This document shows, piece by piece, positions 1 to 8,544 of a stretch of DNA of 64,000 nucleotides. Both the position numbers and the translations under genes were made by a program. Below the pieces are notes generated by a model, which did not search any database, was not told the origin of the DNA, and saw only the letters and a list, made by a program, of their open reading frames with translations. The stretch's first letter is position 1; each line of letters begins with the position of its first letter. The DNA lies in contig NZ_CP194041.2 of assembly GCF_050870875.2 (NCBI RefSeq), positions 1,488,001-1,552,000 of the forward strand, written 5' to 3'. The DNA comes from Agarivorans sp050870875. Lineage in GTDB: Bacteria > Pseudomonadota > Gammaproteobacteria > Enterobacterales > Celerinatantimonadaceae.

Positions 1-584
1 ATTCTTTGGCATTGTTTGGGGCTTATACCTACCCATTTTTGAAATTGACGCTCGATTTGACGCTGACTCAGTGGCATACCACTCTTCGAGAGCTGGTTAT
101 TGTTGGCGTTCTGAATCACCTGCAAACAGCGCAATACTGAGGCTGGAATGCATTGGCAAATATCAACGGTATTATTCAACCATTTATAGAGTGCTGTAAT
201 TCGAGCTTGGTGATGAGGCGTATACTGCAGGCGGTTTGCCATTCGCTGCAGCCAGCGTTGCTGTTTATTATCTTGCTGTGCTACCGATTGCTCGAATTGA
301 GTGCGTAATATATCGACACTAATACCAGGCTGAAAACGAACTCCCGCGACTTGAGTCCCCGAAGAGAGCATTATGGTGTGTGCTTGTTTGCTTATCGGTA
401 GCAGCAGCGCCTGTGCCGAATATGGAATGCCATCAAATTCAACACTTCCAGCTAAAATAAACATGATGCCGCTACAAGCATCAGCTTGTAGCCACTTTGT
501 CATGTTCTTCCCTGGAGTGGCCGGAACCGAGGCTGACCAGATCCCTTGAACATAGTGCGCTAAGCTCCCTTTTGGTTGAAACAA
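1..584 (-). CDS. AraC-family transcriptional regulator (C-terminus cut by window edge)
   Basis: Translating the minus strand gives an open frame reading FRLFQPKGSLAHYVQGIWSA near the N-terminus and LSQRQIERQFQKWVGISPKQ at the window edge. The latter is the recognition half of an AraC helix-turn-helix. The N-terminal part resembles the sensor domain of AraC regulators that begin close to FRLF. The final residues lie outside the window. The start is uncertain: the frame has no ATG or GTG near the expected N-terminus. TTG at 584 is the only standard start codon, but it lacks a spaced ribosome site. An ATT at 641 sits 6 nt after GAGG and would overlap the end of the preceding AhpD-like gene. It probably regulates or is co-transcribed with that gene. 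Confidence 0.7.
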   Translation of the reverse strand, partial: MFQPKGSLAHYVQGIWSASVPATPGKNMTKWLQADACSGIMFILAGSVEFDGIPYSAQALLLPISKQAHTIMLSSGTQVAGVRFQPGISVDILRTQFEQSVAQQDNKQQRWLQRMANRLQYTPHHQARITALYKWLNNTVDICQCIPASVLRCLQVIQNANNNQLSKSGMPLSQRQIERQFQKWVGISPKQCQR

Positions 585-624
585 CCTGAAATCAAAGGGA
601 GACTCAGCAGATCGGAGCGCTTGA

Positions 625-1086
625 TTAGTTTGGTTGATAATTCCCTACCTCGGGTTTAAAGGTTTTGGAGATCCGATTCCAACTATTAATCGCATTCACC
701 GCGATTGTCAAATCAACCAAACTTTGTTCGCCAAACATTGCTAGAGCCTGTTTATAGGCGGCTTCTGTGACGGGTCGATTTGATGTGATCAATTCCGCCC
801 ATTGTAATGCCGCACGTTCAAGTTCGGAATATAAGGGCATATCCATCCAGGCACTTAAGCCATATATCCGCTCTGGGCGTTCTCCCAATTTAAGGGCGTC
901 TTTGCTATGCATATCAATACAGAAGGCACATTGGTTGATTTGTGAAACCCTTAGTTTCAGCAATTCCCAAGTGGTGATATTCACCGAATTGGAGTGACTA
1001 AATTGCTGGTGAAGATAGTTTTCTTGTTCGAGCAATATCTGCATTGCCTGAGGTGAGCTTGAAAAATAGTTTAATCGCTTAGTCAT
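625..1086 (-). CDS. carboxymuconolactone decarboxylase / AhpD-like family protein
   Basis: The 153-residue protein carries the AhpD-type redox motif CxxCxxxH at C53, C56 and H60, inside the conserved helix LKLRVSQINQCAFCIDMHSK. Members with this motif are thought to act as small peroxidase or disulfide-exchange proteins; the natural substrate of this one cannot be read from the sequence. The ATG is preceded by GGAGAAAAAACG, a good ribosome site. An AraC-type regulator follows directly on the same strand, an arrangement common for this family. It is not the ahpCD system because no ahpC is adjacent. Confidence 0.85.
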   Translation of the reverse strand: MTKRLNYFSSSPQAMQILLEQENYLHQQFSHSNSVNITTWELLKLRVSQINQCAFCIDMHSKDALKLGERPERIYGLSAWMDMPLYSELERAALQWAELITSNRPVTEAAYKQALAMFGEQSLVDLTIAVNAINSWNRISKTFKPEVGNYQPN

Positions 1087-1401
1087 CGTTTTTTCTCCAT
1101 GTTGAGTGTTGAAAATAACCGATAGCTTTCAATGTTTATTGAATATTTGCGACATGTTGCGATTGATCTGCAAGCAGGCTGATGTGGCATTGGTAAGGGG
1201 AGTGTCAAGCGTGAGCATTTGGTCTGCTTCGCAGTATGCGTGAAACAGCAGATGCTTCGTAAACACTTGGTCGAACATATACGCTTAACGATTTGCCTCA
1301 AGCATTTCTATCACAGTGATTAGCGCTTTCAGCAATATGGGAGAAGGCGCTGAAGCGATCACTTGGAGCAAGATGCCCCTCCAGGTTGATCGATAAGCCG
1401 C
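1087..1401. other. intergenic region with a nested inverted repeat
   Basis: There is no credible gene between the AhpD-like gene and phnP. The 72-codon minus-strand frame here has no domain signature and overlaps a start signal. At 1315-1363 AGTGAT pairs with ATCACT, and inside it AGCGC (1322-1326) pairs with GCGCT (1347-1351). It lies 38-87 nt beyond the phnP stop and could end the phn transcript, but there is no T-run. Confidence 0.5.
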
Positions 1402-2157
1402 TTACTCCAGTGTTAGCTGCATATCGTCGTGACCCACTTGGACATTGCTGGGCAACTCGCCGCTGTATTGGTGTAGAAAACTGTCTAATTCGTGTCCGAT
1501 ATGACTAAGCACCCACTGAGTGTCGGGCATGGCGTGGGCGAACTCAAATACATCGTAGAGATTATTGTGGTTGGGGGAGTGTTGCAGTGGTGAATAGCTA
1601 CAATCGATCACGACATAATCGGGCTGATGTCGCAGCAGTTGTTGCCAGCTTGGATCGGGGATCCCTGCGGTATCGGTTAGATAGGCAATCTGTCCTTGAG
1701 CACTGCTAAACAAATAGCCCAAGGTTGGTTTTGAATGGTTAAGGCTGAGCGGCATAATCTCGATGTCAGCCAACTGAAATCGAGAATAAGCTTTGTTCGC
1801 TTGCTGAAAATCGAGGATGCCTGGGTGTTTGAATAAATCATCGCAACCATTGGGGTCGTTCGGTTGATAAATTGGGATGGGGTCGGCAATTCCCCAGCGT
1901 AAATCAAACAGCGCTTGCACATGATCCATATGATAGTGGGTCAGGAGAATGGCATCGATAGAGTTAGCGGGAAAACGGCTTTGTAGTTGTGGATGATTGG
2001 CATCGATGAGTAAACACTTACCATTGACTTCTAATACCGCTGAACTGAGTTGACGGCTTAAGCTGGGATTTTTTTGAGCGCGCTTACAGGCGATACAATC
2101 ACAGCCGTAAAGTGGCGCCGCTTGGACGTTGCCAGTGCCTAATAAGGTGAGTTTCAT
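1402..2157 (-). CDS. phnP: PhnP, phosphoribosyl 1,2-cyclic phosphodiesterase
   Basis: A 251-residue metallo-beta-lactamase-fold phosphodiesterase. In the carbon-phosphorus lyase pathway PhnP opens 5-phosphoribosyl 1,2-cyclic phosphate to ribose 1,5-bisphosphate. The metal motif HxHxDH is visible at H74, H76, D78 and H79. The cluster C19/C21/C24 matches the extra structural zinc site of PhnP. It is the last gene of the phn operon, and its ATG overlaps the phnN stop by 4 nt. Length matches the Escherichia coli protein (about 252 residues). Confidence 0.95.
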   Translation of the reverse strand: MKLTLLGTGNVQAAPLYGCDCIACKRAQKNPSLSRQLSSAVLEVNGKCLLIDANHPQLQSRFPANSIDAILLTHYHMDHVQALFDLRWGIADPIPIYQPNDPNGCDDLFKHPGILDFQQANKAYSRFQLADIEIMPLSLNHSKPTLGYLFSSAQGQIAYLTDTAGIPDPSWQQLLRHQPDYVVIDCSYSPLQHSPNHNNLYDVFEFAHAMPDTQWVLSHIGHELDSFLHQYSGELPSNVQVGHDDMQLTLE

Positions 2158-2765
2158 GTGATATATAACTCGCTAGTTTGGGTATCGATATACTTGAGTA
2201 ATTTCTTCACGGTGACGGCTAAACTGCGGTTGTTATCTAGTCGCCAGAATTCTTGTTGTAGATTGGTTTGATATTGCTGGTTACGCCGCAGCCGAGCAGT
2301 AATTGAATGTTCTTGTTCTCGGCCCCGTTTGCGTAAACGTTCGGCTAATACATCTTGTTCTACCTCTAGGACAATCACTCTTAAACGTTCTCCGAATAAG
2401 TCTCTGGCGAGGTCTATTTGTTGACGTGAGCCATTGAATAATACCGAAAACCCCATACTGAGCCAGGTGTTTACTTCGTTTCCCACGGCGTAATGGCAGC
2501 CATTGGCTTGCCAGTCCATGGCAAATAAGCCGCTACGTTTGCGGTGGGTATATTCCGGTAAACTTAAGGCGATGTGGTTTTCACCGCCGCTATCTGCTGC
2601 TCGGGTGATGTAGCGGTGAGCAATCAGTAAGTTACTATCGGCTTTTAATTGCTCCCGCAAACCATCTATGATGCTGTCTTTACCTGAACCAGAGGGGCCA
2701 ACTAAATAAAACAACTTGGCTTCACCGACGATGACTTCATTACTTAATGAGCTATTAGATATCAA
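2154..2765 (-). CDS. phnN: PhnN, ribose 1,5-bisphosphate phosphokinase
   Basis: A 203-residue kinase with a P-loop, GPSGSGKD at residues 23-30, of the guanylate-kinase-like fold. PhnN phosphorylates ribose 1,5-bisphosphate to PRPP, so the ribose carrier used in C-P lyase can re-enter nucleotide metabolism. The start is a TTG that overlaps the phnM stop in the sequence TTGA, with GGAG a little upstream. No in-frame ATG exists before the P-loop, so the TTG start is well supported and probably depends on translational coupling to phnM. phnP overlaps its 3' end. Confidence 0.93.
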   Translation of the reverse strand: MISNSSLSNEVIVGEAKLFYLVGPSGSGKDSIIDGLREQLKADSNLLIAHRYITRAADSGGENHIALSLPEYTHRKRSGLFAMDWQANGCHYAVGNEVNTWLSMGFSVLFNGSRQQIDLARDLFGERLRVIVLEVEQDVLAERLRKRGREQEHSITARLRRNQQYQTNLQQEFWRLDNNRSLAVTVKKLLKYIDTQTSELYIT

Positions 2766-3898
2766 AATACTCGCTCTCCTTCACGCCATACTTGTAGGAC
2801 GCGTAAGCGGTCTTGGCTGGGCTTGGCTAAGACCAGATCTGCACGTTTATTTTCATGAATACTTCCTCGGTCATCCATACCGAGGGTTTGTGCAGGCTTA
2901 AGGCTCACCATTTGAATGGCTTCACATAGGTTATAGTGGTTGTTGTCCATCTTCGCAACCTGATAGGCTGCATCCAACATACTGGCAGGGTAGTAGTCCG
3001 AGGATAGGATATTTAATACGCCTTCACTGGCTAATTCGGCCGCCGCCACATTACCTGAGTGTGAACCGCCTCGCACGATATTCGGCGCGCCCATCATCAC
3101 TTGTAAACCCGCTTGACGTGAGGCCTGCGCTGCGGCAACGGTGGTTGGAAATTCGGCGATTGCACAGCCTAAGGCGGCTGATTCCAGCACATGCTCTACG
3201 GTGGCATCGTCATGGCTGGCTAAAGTAATACCGCGCTCGCGTGCTGCGGCTGCGATGTGTTTGCGGTTGGCATCGGACCAGCGCAATGAGGCTTCTGTTT
3301 GCTCTGCTTCAAAGCGCGCCATGGCTGGTTCGTTTAAGCCATATTTACCCATGTAATAGGTACGATATTTTTCGCTATCGATAAATTGGCGTTGTCCGGG
3401 CGTATGATCCATCAACGAGACCATGGCGACCGGCCCTTGCTCAACCAAGGTTTCGAAAATGTTGGCGGTATCGGCATTGGGGAGTTCACAGCGCAAATGC
3501 AGAAAATGTTCGGCTCGATTTTCACCGCGTTGTTGAGAATCGACAATGGTATGCAGCATGCGCTCTAGATTCGCTAAGCGGGTGCCGTGGTCGTTAATAT
3601 AGCCCAATGCAATCGCGTCAAGTACTGTGGTGATACCACTGGAAACCATCAGGGCATCGTGACTTGCCATGGCTGAACCTGCAGGCCAATTCACCTTCGG
3701 TCGCGGCGTAAAAAATTTTTCCAGATTGTCGGTATGTAATTCGATTAAACCCGGCAAAAGATAGGCGCCGTCGCCGTCAATCGCACTGCAGTGTTGGCTT
3801 CGCGTGTCACTGAGTGCGATGATCCGGCCATCTTTTACTTCTAGCGAGCCCTTCACGACTTCATGTTCCAAAATCATATTTACGTTGGTAATGATCAT
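2762..3898 (-). CDS. phnM: PhnM, alpha-D-ribose 1-methylphosphonate 5-triphosphate diphosphatase
   Basis: A 378-residue amidohydrolase-superfamily enzyme. PhnM removes pyrophosphate from alkylphosphonate ribose triphosphate to give the 5-phosphate substrate of PhnJ. The metal-binding segment LIELHTDNLEKFF (H55, D57) and the segment LASHDDATVEHV (second His and Asp ligands) are present. The length equals that of E. coli PhnM. AGGA lies 7 nt before the ATG. The gene starts 4 nt after the phnL stop and overlaps phnN by 4 nt, so all three are translated together. Confidence 0.95.
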   Translation of the reverse strand: MIITNVNMILEHEVVKGSLEVKDGRIIALSDTRSQHCSAIDGDGAYLLPGLIELHTDNLEKFFTPRPKVNWPAGSAMASHDALMVSSGITTVLDAIALGYINDHGTRLANLERMLHTIVDSQQRGENRAEHFLHLRCELPNADTANIFETLVEQGPVAMVSLMDHTPGQRQFIDSEKYRTYYMGKYGLNEPAMARFEAEQTEASLRWSDANRKHIAAAARERGITLASHDDATVEHVLESAALGCAIAEFPTTVAAAQASRQAGLQVMMGAPNIVRGGSHSGNVAAAELASEGVLNILSSDYYPASMLDAAYQVAKMDNNHYNLCEAIQMVSLKPAQTLGMDDRGSIHENKRADLVLAKPSQDRLRVLQVWREGERVF

Positions 3899-3902
3899 TT
3901 TA

Positions 3903-4604
3903 TTATCCTGCTAACGAAGGGCTGGTTTGCATTGGGTGTAGGCGGTCGGCGACGAGGTCGCGAACCCAGTTGTCGTGAAAGATACCAACGATGGCTGCCC
4001 CACGTTGTTTGGCGGCTAAGATCAATGTCACCACTTGTTGGGCATTCACTTTATCTAGCGAGGCGGTGGGTTCATCGAGTAATAAAATTGGATAGTCGAG
4101 GGCAAAGCCGCGGGCAATATTGACCCGCTGCTGTTCACCGCCAGAGAACGTTGCTGGGGCTAAGTGCCATAGTCGTTCGGGGACATTCAATTGGCTTAAT
4201 AGGGTTTGTGCCTTGGAGCGGGCCAATGATTCACTGATGCCATTCTCGAGCATGGGCTGCATGACGATATTCAGAGCCGAGAGGCGAGGGATCACCCGTA
4301 AAAATTGACTGACCCAGCCAATGGTATGGCGGCGCAATTCGATGATTTGGCGCGGTTGGGCTTGCGCCATATCTAACCAGTGTTCACCCTGGCGGATCAG
4401 TAATTGGCCTTGGTCAACCTGATAGTTGCCGTATAGCGAACGCAGCAGACTGGATTTTCCTGAGCCAGAGCTACCGTTAAGAACTAAACATTCACCGCCA
4501 TATATTTCCAGATTTTGCTGGCATAGTACCGGTAGGCGAGCCGCACCTTGGTTATGTAACACAAAGGTTTTATCGATGTTTTTGGCTATCATAAGCGCTT
4601 GCAT
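3903..4604 (-). CDS. phnL: PhnL, ABC-type ATPase subunit of the C-P lyase system
   Basis: A 233-residue ABC ATPase with Walker A GSSGSGKSS (44-52), signature FSGGEQQRVNIARG and Walker B ILLLDEPTASLD. PhnL does not energise transport; in E. coli it binds the PhnGHIJ-PhnK complex and is needed for phosphonate breakdown. The start is supported by GAGGAG upstream of the ATG. It sits 22 nt after phnK and 4 nt before phnM. The strong family resemblance and fixed operon position make the assignment secure. Confidence 0.94.
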   Translation of the reverse strand: MQALMIAKNIDKTFVLHNQGAARLPVLCQQNLEIYGGECLVLNGSSGSGKSSLLRSLYGNYQVDQGQLLIRQGEHWLDMAQAQPRQIIELRRHTIGWVSQFLRVIPRLSALNIVMQPMLENGISESLARSKAQTLLSQLNVPERLWHLAPATFSGGEQQRVNIARGFALDYPILLLDEPTASLDKVNAQQVVTLILAAKQRGAAIVGIFHDNWVRDLVADRLHPMQTSPSLAG

Positions 4605-4626
4605 GGTGACTCCTCAATGGCGCGTA

Positions 4627-5481
4627 TTATTGTTGAAGAACCGAAGACACTAACAATTGGGTATATGGATGGCGTGGATCATCCAGTACTCGATCGCTTA
4701 AGCCACTTTCCACCACTTGACCTTGCTTCATCACCATGATCCGATGGGCTAATAAGCGGGCCACTGCTAAATCATGGGTGACAATCACCACCGCTAGCTG
4801 CAGTTCGGTGACTAAGTTGCGAATTAAATCGAGCAAGCGGGCTTGCACCGAAACATCTAAGCCGCCGGTGGGTTCATCCATAAACACTAATTTAGGATGG
4901 GTCACTAAGTTACGGGCTATTTGCAGCCGTTGCTGCATGCCGCCAGAAAACGTTAGCGGTTGGTCGTCAATACGGCTGGGATCGATCTCTACTGCTTTGA
5001 GCCAGCAAATGGCTTTCTCGCGGATCTGTGCATAGTTACGCCAGCCGACCTCCATTAGACGCTCACCAATGTTTCCGCCTGCGGAGACTCGTGGCCGCAA
5101 GCCATCCATAGGGTGTTGGTGCACAATGCCAAAATTGGCGCGGATTAAACGCCGGCGTTCGGCTTCGCTAATATGATATAAGCTGGCCCACTGTTGGGTA
5201 TTGTTGCGATAATTGACCTGACCACTTTGGGGCGTTAAACGACCCGACAGGCTCTTGAGTAGGGTCGTTTTACCGGAGCCTGATTCGCCGACAATCGCTA
5301 ATACTTCGCCCGGATACAGTTCTAAATCGAGCGCCTCAAAGCCCTTCTCTGGGGCGTAGAGCATGCTTAAGTTATGAGCGGTGAGTAATGGGCTGACTTC
5401 GCTCTGAAGCGAGTTTTGTGGGGCTGTTGGTGCCGATTGAGGCTGCCAATGTTGCTCCAACTGGCTGGCTAATTTATTCAT
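4627..5481 (-). CDS. phnK: PhnK, ABC-type ATPase subunit of the C-P lyase complex
   Basis: The ABC ATPase that docks on PhnJ in the C-P lyase core. Walker A GESGSGKTT, signature FSGGMQQRLQIARN and Walker B LVFMDEPTGGLD are visible. I chose the ATG at 5481 because AAGGAG stands 6 nt before it and it overlaps the phnJ stop by 8 nt; a longer frame back to 5565 would overlap phnJ by about 90 nt. The product is 284 residues. It has about 30 residues rich in Q, P, S and A before the usual family start (ALLTAHNLSMLYAP region), an extension absent from E. coli PhnK. Confidence 0.94.
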   Translation of the reverse strand: MNKLASQLEQHWQPQSAPTAPQNSLQSEVSPLLTAHNLSMLYAPEKGFEALDLELYPGEVLAIVGESGSGKTTLLKSLSGRLTPQSGQVNYRNNTQQWASLYHISEAERRRLIRANFGIVHQHPMDGLRPRVSAGGNIGERLMEVGWRNYAQIREKAICWLKAVEIDPSRIDDQPLTFSGGMQQRLQIARNLVTHPKLVFMDEPTGGLDVSVQARLLDLIRNLVTELQLAVVIVTHDLAVARLLAHRIMVMKQGQVVESGLSDRVLDDPRHPYTQLLVSSVLQQ

Positions 5482-6364
5482 CTTGGGCTCCTTCGCTAGC
5501 CGCTTGTTGTTTTTGGCAGAAGTCGGTGTCGGAGCAAATAAATACTCGCTGGCCTTGGTCATCAACCAATACTTCGTCTAGAAAGGTATTGCTATTCCCA
5601 CAGATGCTGCAGGGTTGCTCCCAATGTTGAATGGAAAAGGGATGATCTTCGAAGTCGAGGCTACGCACTTTGGTGTAGGGTGGAATGCAGTAAATACGTT
5701 TTTCTCGCCCGGCCCCAAAAATCATTAACGCTGGCGACAGATTGAGTTTTGGGTTATCAAACTTAGGGATCGGTGAGGGATCCATTAAGTAGCGGTCATG
5801 GACCATGACCGGGTAAGCGTAGCTGGTGGCTATGTAGCCATAGTTCACAATATCTTCGTAGAGCTTGACTTGCATTGACCCGTATTCTTCGAGAGCGTGC
5901 ATTTTTTTGGTTTCGGTTTCGCGCGGTTCGATAAACCGCAAGGGTTCGGGGATCGGCACCTGAAACACCAAAATTTGTGCATTACTGAGGGTTTGTTCGG
6001 GAATGCGATGCCGGGTTTGGATTACGCTGGCTTGCTCGGTTTGTTCGGTGGTGGTTATGCCACACACCTTGGCAAAAAACTGCCGGATTGAAACCGCGTT
6101 AGTGGTGTCATCGGCGCCTTGGTCAATCACCTTGAGCACATCTGTCTGGCCCAAAATTGATGCACTAAGCATGATTCCTCCGGTTCCCCAACCATAGGGC
6201 ATCGGCATTTCTCGGCCACCAAAAGGTACTTGATAACCGGGGATAGCAACTCCTTTGAGGATGGCTCGGCGGATCATCCGTTTGGTTTGTTCGTCTAAAT
6301 AGGCAAAGTTATATTGCTGGTCATCGTCAGTGATAGCCGCGGTGTGTTGACTAAAGCGGGTCAT
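5474..6364 (-). CDS. phnJ: PhnJ, carbon-phosphorus lyase (radical SAM enzyme)
   Basis: The catalytic subunit that cleaves the C-P bond of alkylphosphonate ribose cyclic precursors using S-adenosylmethionine and a 4Fe-4S cluster. The 296-residue protein has cluster cysteines at C252, C255 and C277 and a further Cys at C283. They keep the same spacing as C241, C244, C266 and the radical-forming C272 of the E. coli enzyme. It is therefore predicted to be active. It overlaps phnI by 14 nt and phnK by 8 nt, tight packing expected for a stoichiometric complex. Confidence 0.97.
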   Translation of the reverse strand: MTRFSQHTAAITDDDQQYNFAYLDEQTKRMIRRAILKGVAIPGYQVPFGGREMPMPYGWGTGGIMLSASILGQTDVLKVIDQGADDTTNAVSIRQFFAKVCGITTTEQTEQASVIQTRHRIPEQTLSNAQILVFQVPIPEPLRFIEPRETETKKMHALEEYGSMQVKLYEDIVNYGYIATSYAYPVMVHDRYLMDPSPIPKFDNPKLNLSPALMIFGAGREKRIYCIPPYTKVRSLDFEDHPFSIQHWEQPCSICGNSNTFLDEVLVDDQGQRVFICSDTDFCQKQQAASEGAQDE

Positions 6365-7487
6365 ACTGGCTCTCCTGTTGCTGGCGCATTTTACGTAACA
6401 ATTCTAATTCAGACTGAAAATCGACGTAGTGAGGTAGTTTTAAATGAGAGACAAAGCCTGCCGCTTCCACGTTGTCGGCGTGGGCCAGTACAAACTCTTC
6501 ATCTTGCGCCGGACTGGTCACTGGTTCGTCATAGCGTTGTGCTTGCAGGGCGCGGTCAAGTAAGGCGACAGCCATGGCTTTGCGTTCACTAAAACCAAAA
6601 GCTAAGCCGTAGCCGCGAGTGAAATGAGGACCTTGCGCCTGCTCAGCCACAAAGCCATTGATCATCTCGCATTCGGTCAGGACGATACTGCCAATATCAA
6701 TGTTAAACCCTAGCTCTTCTGGACAGATCTGCAGATTTACCTCACCGCTGCGAATTTCTCCGGCAAACGGGTGGTTACGGCCGTATCCTCGTTGGGTCGA
6801 GTAGGCCAGTGATAATAAGAAGCCCTCATCACCGCGGCTCAATTGTTGTAGGCGCGCAGCACGAGAACAGGGATAGCTTATCGCTTGTTGGCTGAGGTCG
6901 GCGGGCTCTTCTCCGCGGTCGACTTCTGGTATTGCCAGACCTTGTTGTTCCAGTAAGGCAAATACTCGGCTAAAGTTTTGAGCTTCTGCTGGGGGGGAGT
7001 CTTGCTGTAAATTCTGCTGCTCAGCAGTTTTTGGTGCGGGCTTATCGGTGCCTGACTCGGGGGGGCTCGGCGGGTGTCCTTCGGCGAGCAGACTAAAGTC
7101 GAGTAGGCGATGACTATAGTCATAGCTTGGTCCGAGTTGCTGCCCGCCGGGCAGATCTTTATAGCTGGCTGAGATCCGCCGCTGAACCCGCATTTGGTCA
7201 GTATCTAAGGGCTCACATATCGCTAATGAGGGAAGGGTGGTTCGGTAGGCGCGTAGCAGGAAGATGGCTTCAATTTGATCGCCGCTGGCTTGCTTAATCG
7301 CCAGCGCGGCCAGCTCTGGATCAAACACCCCTCCTTCGGTCATGACTCGCTCGACCGCTAGACTCAATTGTTGGCTGATTTGGGCGACGCTTAGCTCGGC
7401 AACGTCCGTATGACCTCGGCGACGTTGCGCTTGTAGCCGATGTGCTGCGGCAATGGCTTTTTCGCCTCCTTTTACTGCGACATACAT
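6351..7487 (-). CDS. phnI: PhnI, nucleosidase subunit of the C-P lyase core complex
   Basis: A 378-residue PhnI, which with PhnG, PhnH and PhnL couples phosphonate to the ribose of ATP with loss of adenine. Conserved stretches include RISASYKDLPGGQQLGPSYDY and the C-terminal LKLPHYVDFQSEL. Compared with the family (about 354 residues in E. coli) it carries an additional Pro/Gln-rich linker of some 20 residues around 145-170. The linker codons contain two runs of seven C residues (plus-strand G at 6991-6997 and 7059-7065), which could slip. The ATG shares one base with the phnH stop codon. Confidence 0.95.
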   Translation of the reverse strand: MYVAVKGGEKAIAAAHRLQAQRRRGHTDVAELSVAQISQQLSLAVERVMTEGGVFDPELAALAIKQASGDQIEAIFLLRAYRTTLPSLAICEPLDTDQMRVQRRISASYKDLPGGQQLGPSYDYSHRLLDFSLLAEGHPPSPPESGTDKPAPKTAEQQNLQQDSPPAEAQNFSRVFALLEQQGLAIPEVDRGEEPADLSQQAISYPCSRAARLQQLSRGDEGFLLSLAYSTQRGYGRNHPFAGEIRSGEVNLQICPEELGFNIDIGSIVLTECEMINGFVAEQAQGPHFTRGYGLAFGFSERKAMAVALLDRALQAQRYDEPVTSPAQDEEFVLAHADNVEAAGFVSHLKLPHYVDFQSELELLRKMRQQQESQYDPL

Positions 7488-8080
7488 TAGATACGCTCCA
7501 GTTGGGTAGTGCGGCTGATAGCCAGCAAGGATTGTTGATGACAGAAGACAAACTCCAAGCCGAGTGGGTAGTGGTGGCTGGGTTTGGATAGGTAGTCAAG
7601 CAGGCTTGCTCCAAGCTCGCCAAACTGTCGGATGATGGGGTGCTGAATGCCCGGTCCACTTAAGCGAAAGCGTGGACCGCTGTCTAAATCTTCAGTTTGC
7701 ACCAGCAGCATTGCACTGTGCTCCGGACTCATGTCACTGCCGGCTTTGCACTGCATCAGATCAATGGTTTGGGTGCTGTTGATGACCACAAAATCGGCTT
7801 GCTGGAGAGTCGTTCTTTGAACACCGTTATGAAACGCCAAGTTTGCCACCGCGTGTGCTAAGTCAGTCGGTTTGGCTAATTCGGGACTGAGGTATAGGCC
7901 AGTATGTTGATCACACAGGCTCATAATGACTTGGCTGGCGGCAGGATTTAGTGGCGCAAAACCGCGGTGTTTATCAAGCGAGCCCCGGCTACCCGGTTCA
8001 CTGAAAGCTTTAAGGATTTGCCGAAAACAGTGTTGAGCATGGTGGACGGGTTGCGCAAAACCAGTTTCTATTTGCAGCAT
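7487..8080 (-). CDS. phnH: PhnH, subunit of the C-P lyase core complex
   Basis: A 197-residue PhnH, the non-catalytic partner that forms the PhnGHIJ heterooctamer. The N-terminal GFAQPVHHAQHCFRQILKAF and the segment FSEPGSRGSL are typical of the family. It overlaps phnI by a single base (TAATG), and its own ATG overlaps the phnG stop in the same way at 8080, giving continuous translational coupling across phnG-H-I. The length is close to the E. coli protein (about 194 residues). Confidence 0.95.
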   Translation of the reverse strand: MLQIETGFAQPVHHAQHCFRQILKAFSEPGSRGSLDKHRGFAPLNPAASQVIMSLCDQHTGLYLSPELAKPTDLAHAVANLAFHNGVQRTTLQQADFVVINSTQTIDLMQCKAGSDMSPEHSAMLLVQTEDLDSGPRFRLSGPGIQHPIIRQFGELGASLLDYLSKPSHHYPLGLEFVFCHQQSLLAISRTTQLERI

Positions 8081-8544
8081 TAGTCTTCTCCCCGAACGAC
8101 AGTGAAAAAATCGACCTTCGATTGAGCCGCTTGTTCGGCGACTTGTTGCCTCGCCAACTGTTGTAGCTCTGCGAGAGGTTGAATAATCGCTTCTTGTAAT
8201 ACCGGTGCGGTGGATGCTTGCTGTAACAGTGCATCGATTAGCGCCGATAGCAGCGCATGTTGTTTCGCGCGTCCCCGTAAGTAGCTATAACCGGTGGTGC
8301 CATCGACTAAACGCACCGCTGCCCGAGTAATGGTGGTCTCTGCCAAATTGAAACGCTCGCCATTGCCTCCCACTCGACCTTGAATCTTTGCCAAGCCAAT
8401 TTCGGGTTGTCGGATCACTTCACAGGGCGGGTCTAGTTTGAGTTTTCTCCAGCGTTGTTCTAGCTCGGAAAAGGGGGCGTTAGCGAGTATTGCCATCCAG
8501 TGTTGGCGAGCAGTTTGTTGTGGGGAAGGCGTGGTGTGACTCAT
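8080..8544 (-). CDS. phnG: PhnG, subunit of the C-P lyase core complex
   Basis: A 154-residue PhnG. Characteristic segments are the N-terminal ARQHWMAILANAPFSELEQ and the central IGLAKIQGRVGGNGERFNLAE followed by RAAVRLVDGTTGYSYLRGR. With PhnI and PhnH it makes the ribosyl transfer step of the pathway. The start overlaps the phnF stop by 4 nt (ATGA) and the stop shares a base with the phnH start. Length matches E. coli PhnG (150). Confidence 0.95.
   Translation of the reverse strand: MSHTTPSPQQTARQHWMAILANAPFSELEQRWRKLKLDPPCEVIRQPEIGLAKIQGRVGGNGERFNLAETTITRAAVRLVDGTTGYSYLRGRAKQHALLSALIDALLQQASTAPVLQEAIIQPLAELQQLARQQVAEQAAQSKVDFFTVVRGED

Noticed and set aside
1083..1301. 72-codon minus-strand frame overlapping the start of the AhpD-like gene
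   Set aside because: Cys/Arg-rich, no family signature, and it conflicts with the well-supported ribosome site of the next gene.
5482..5565. longer phnK start inside phnJ
   Set aside because: It would overlap phnJ by about 90 nt and lacks a ribosome site; ATG 5481 has AAGGAG and a normal 8-nt overlap.
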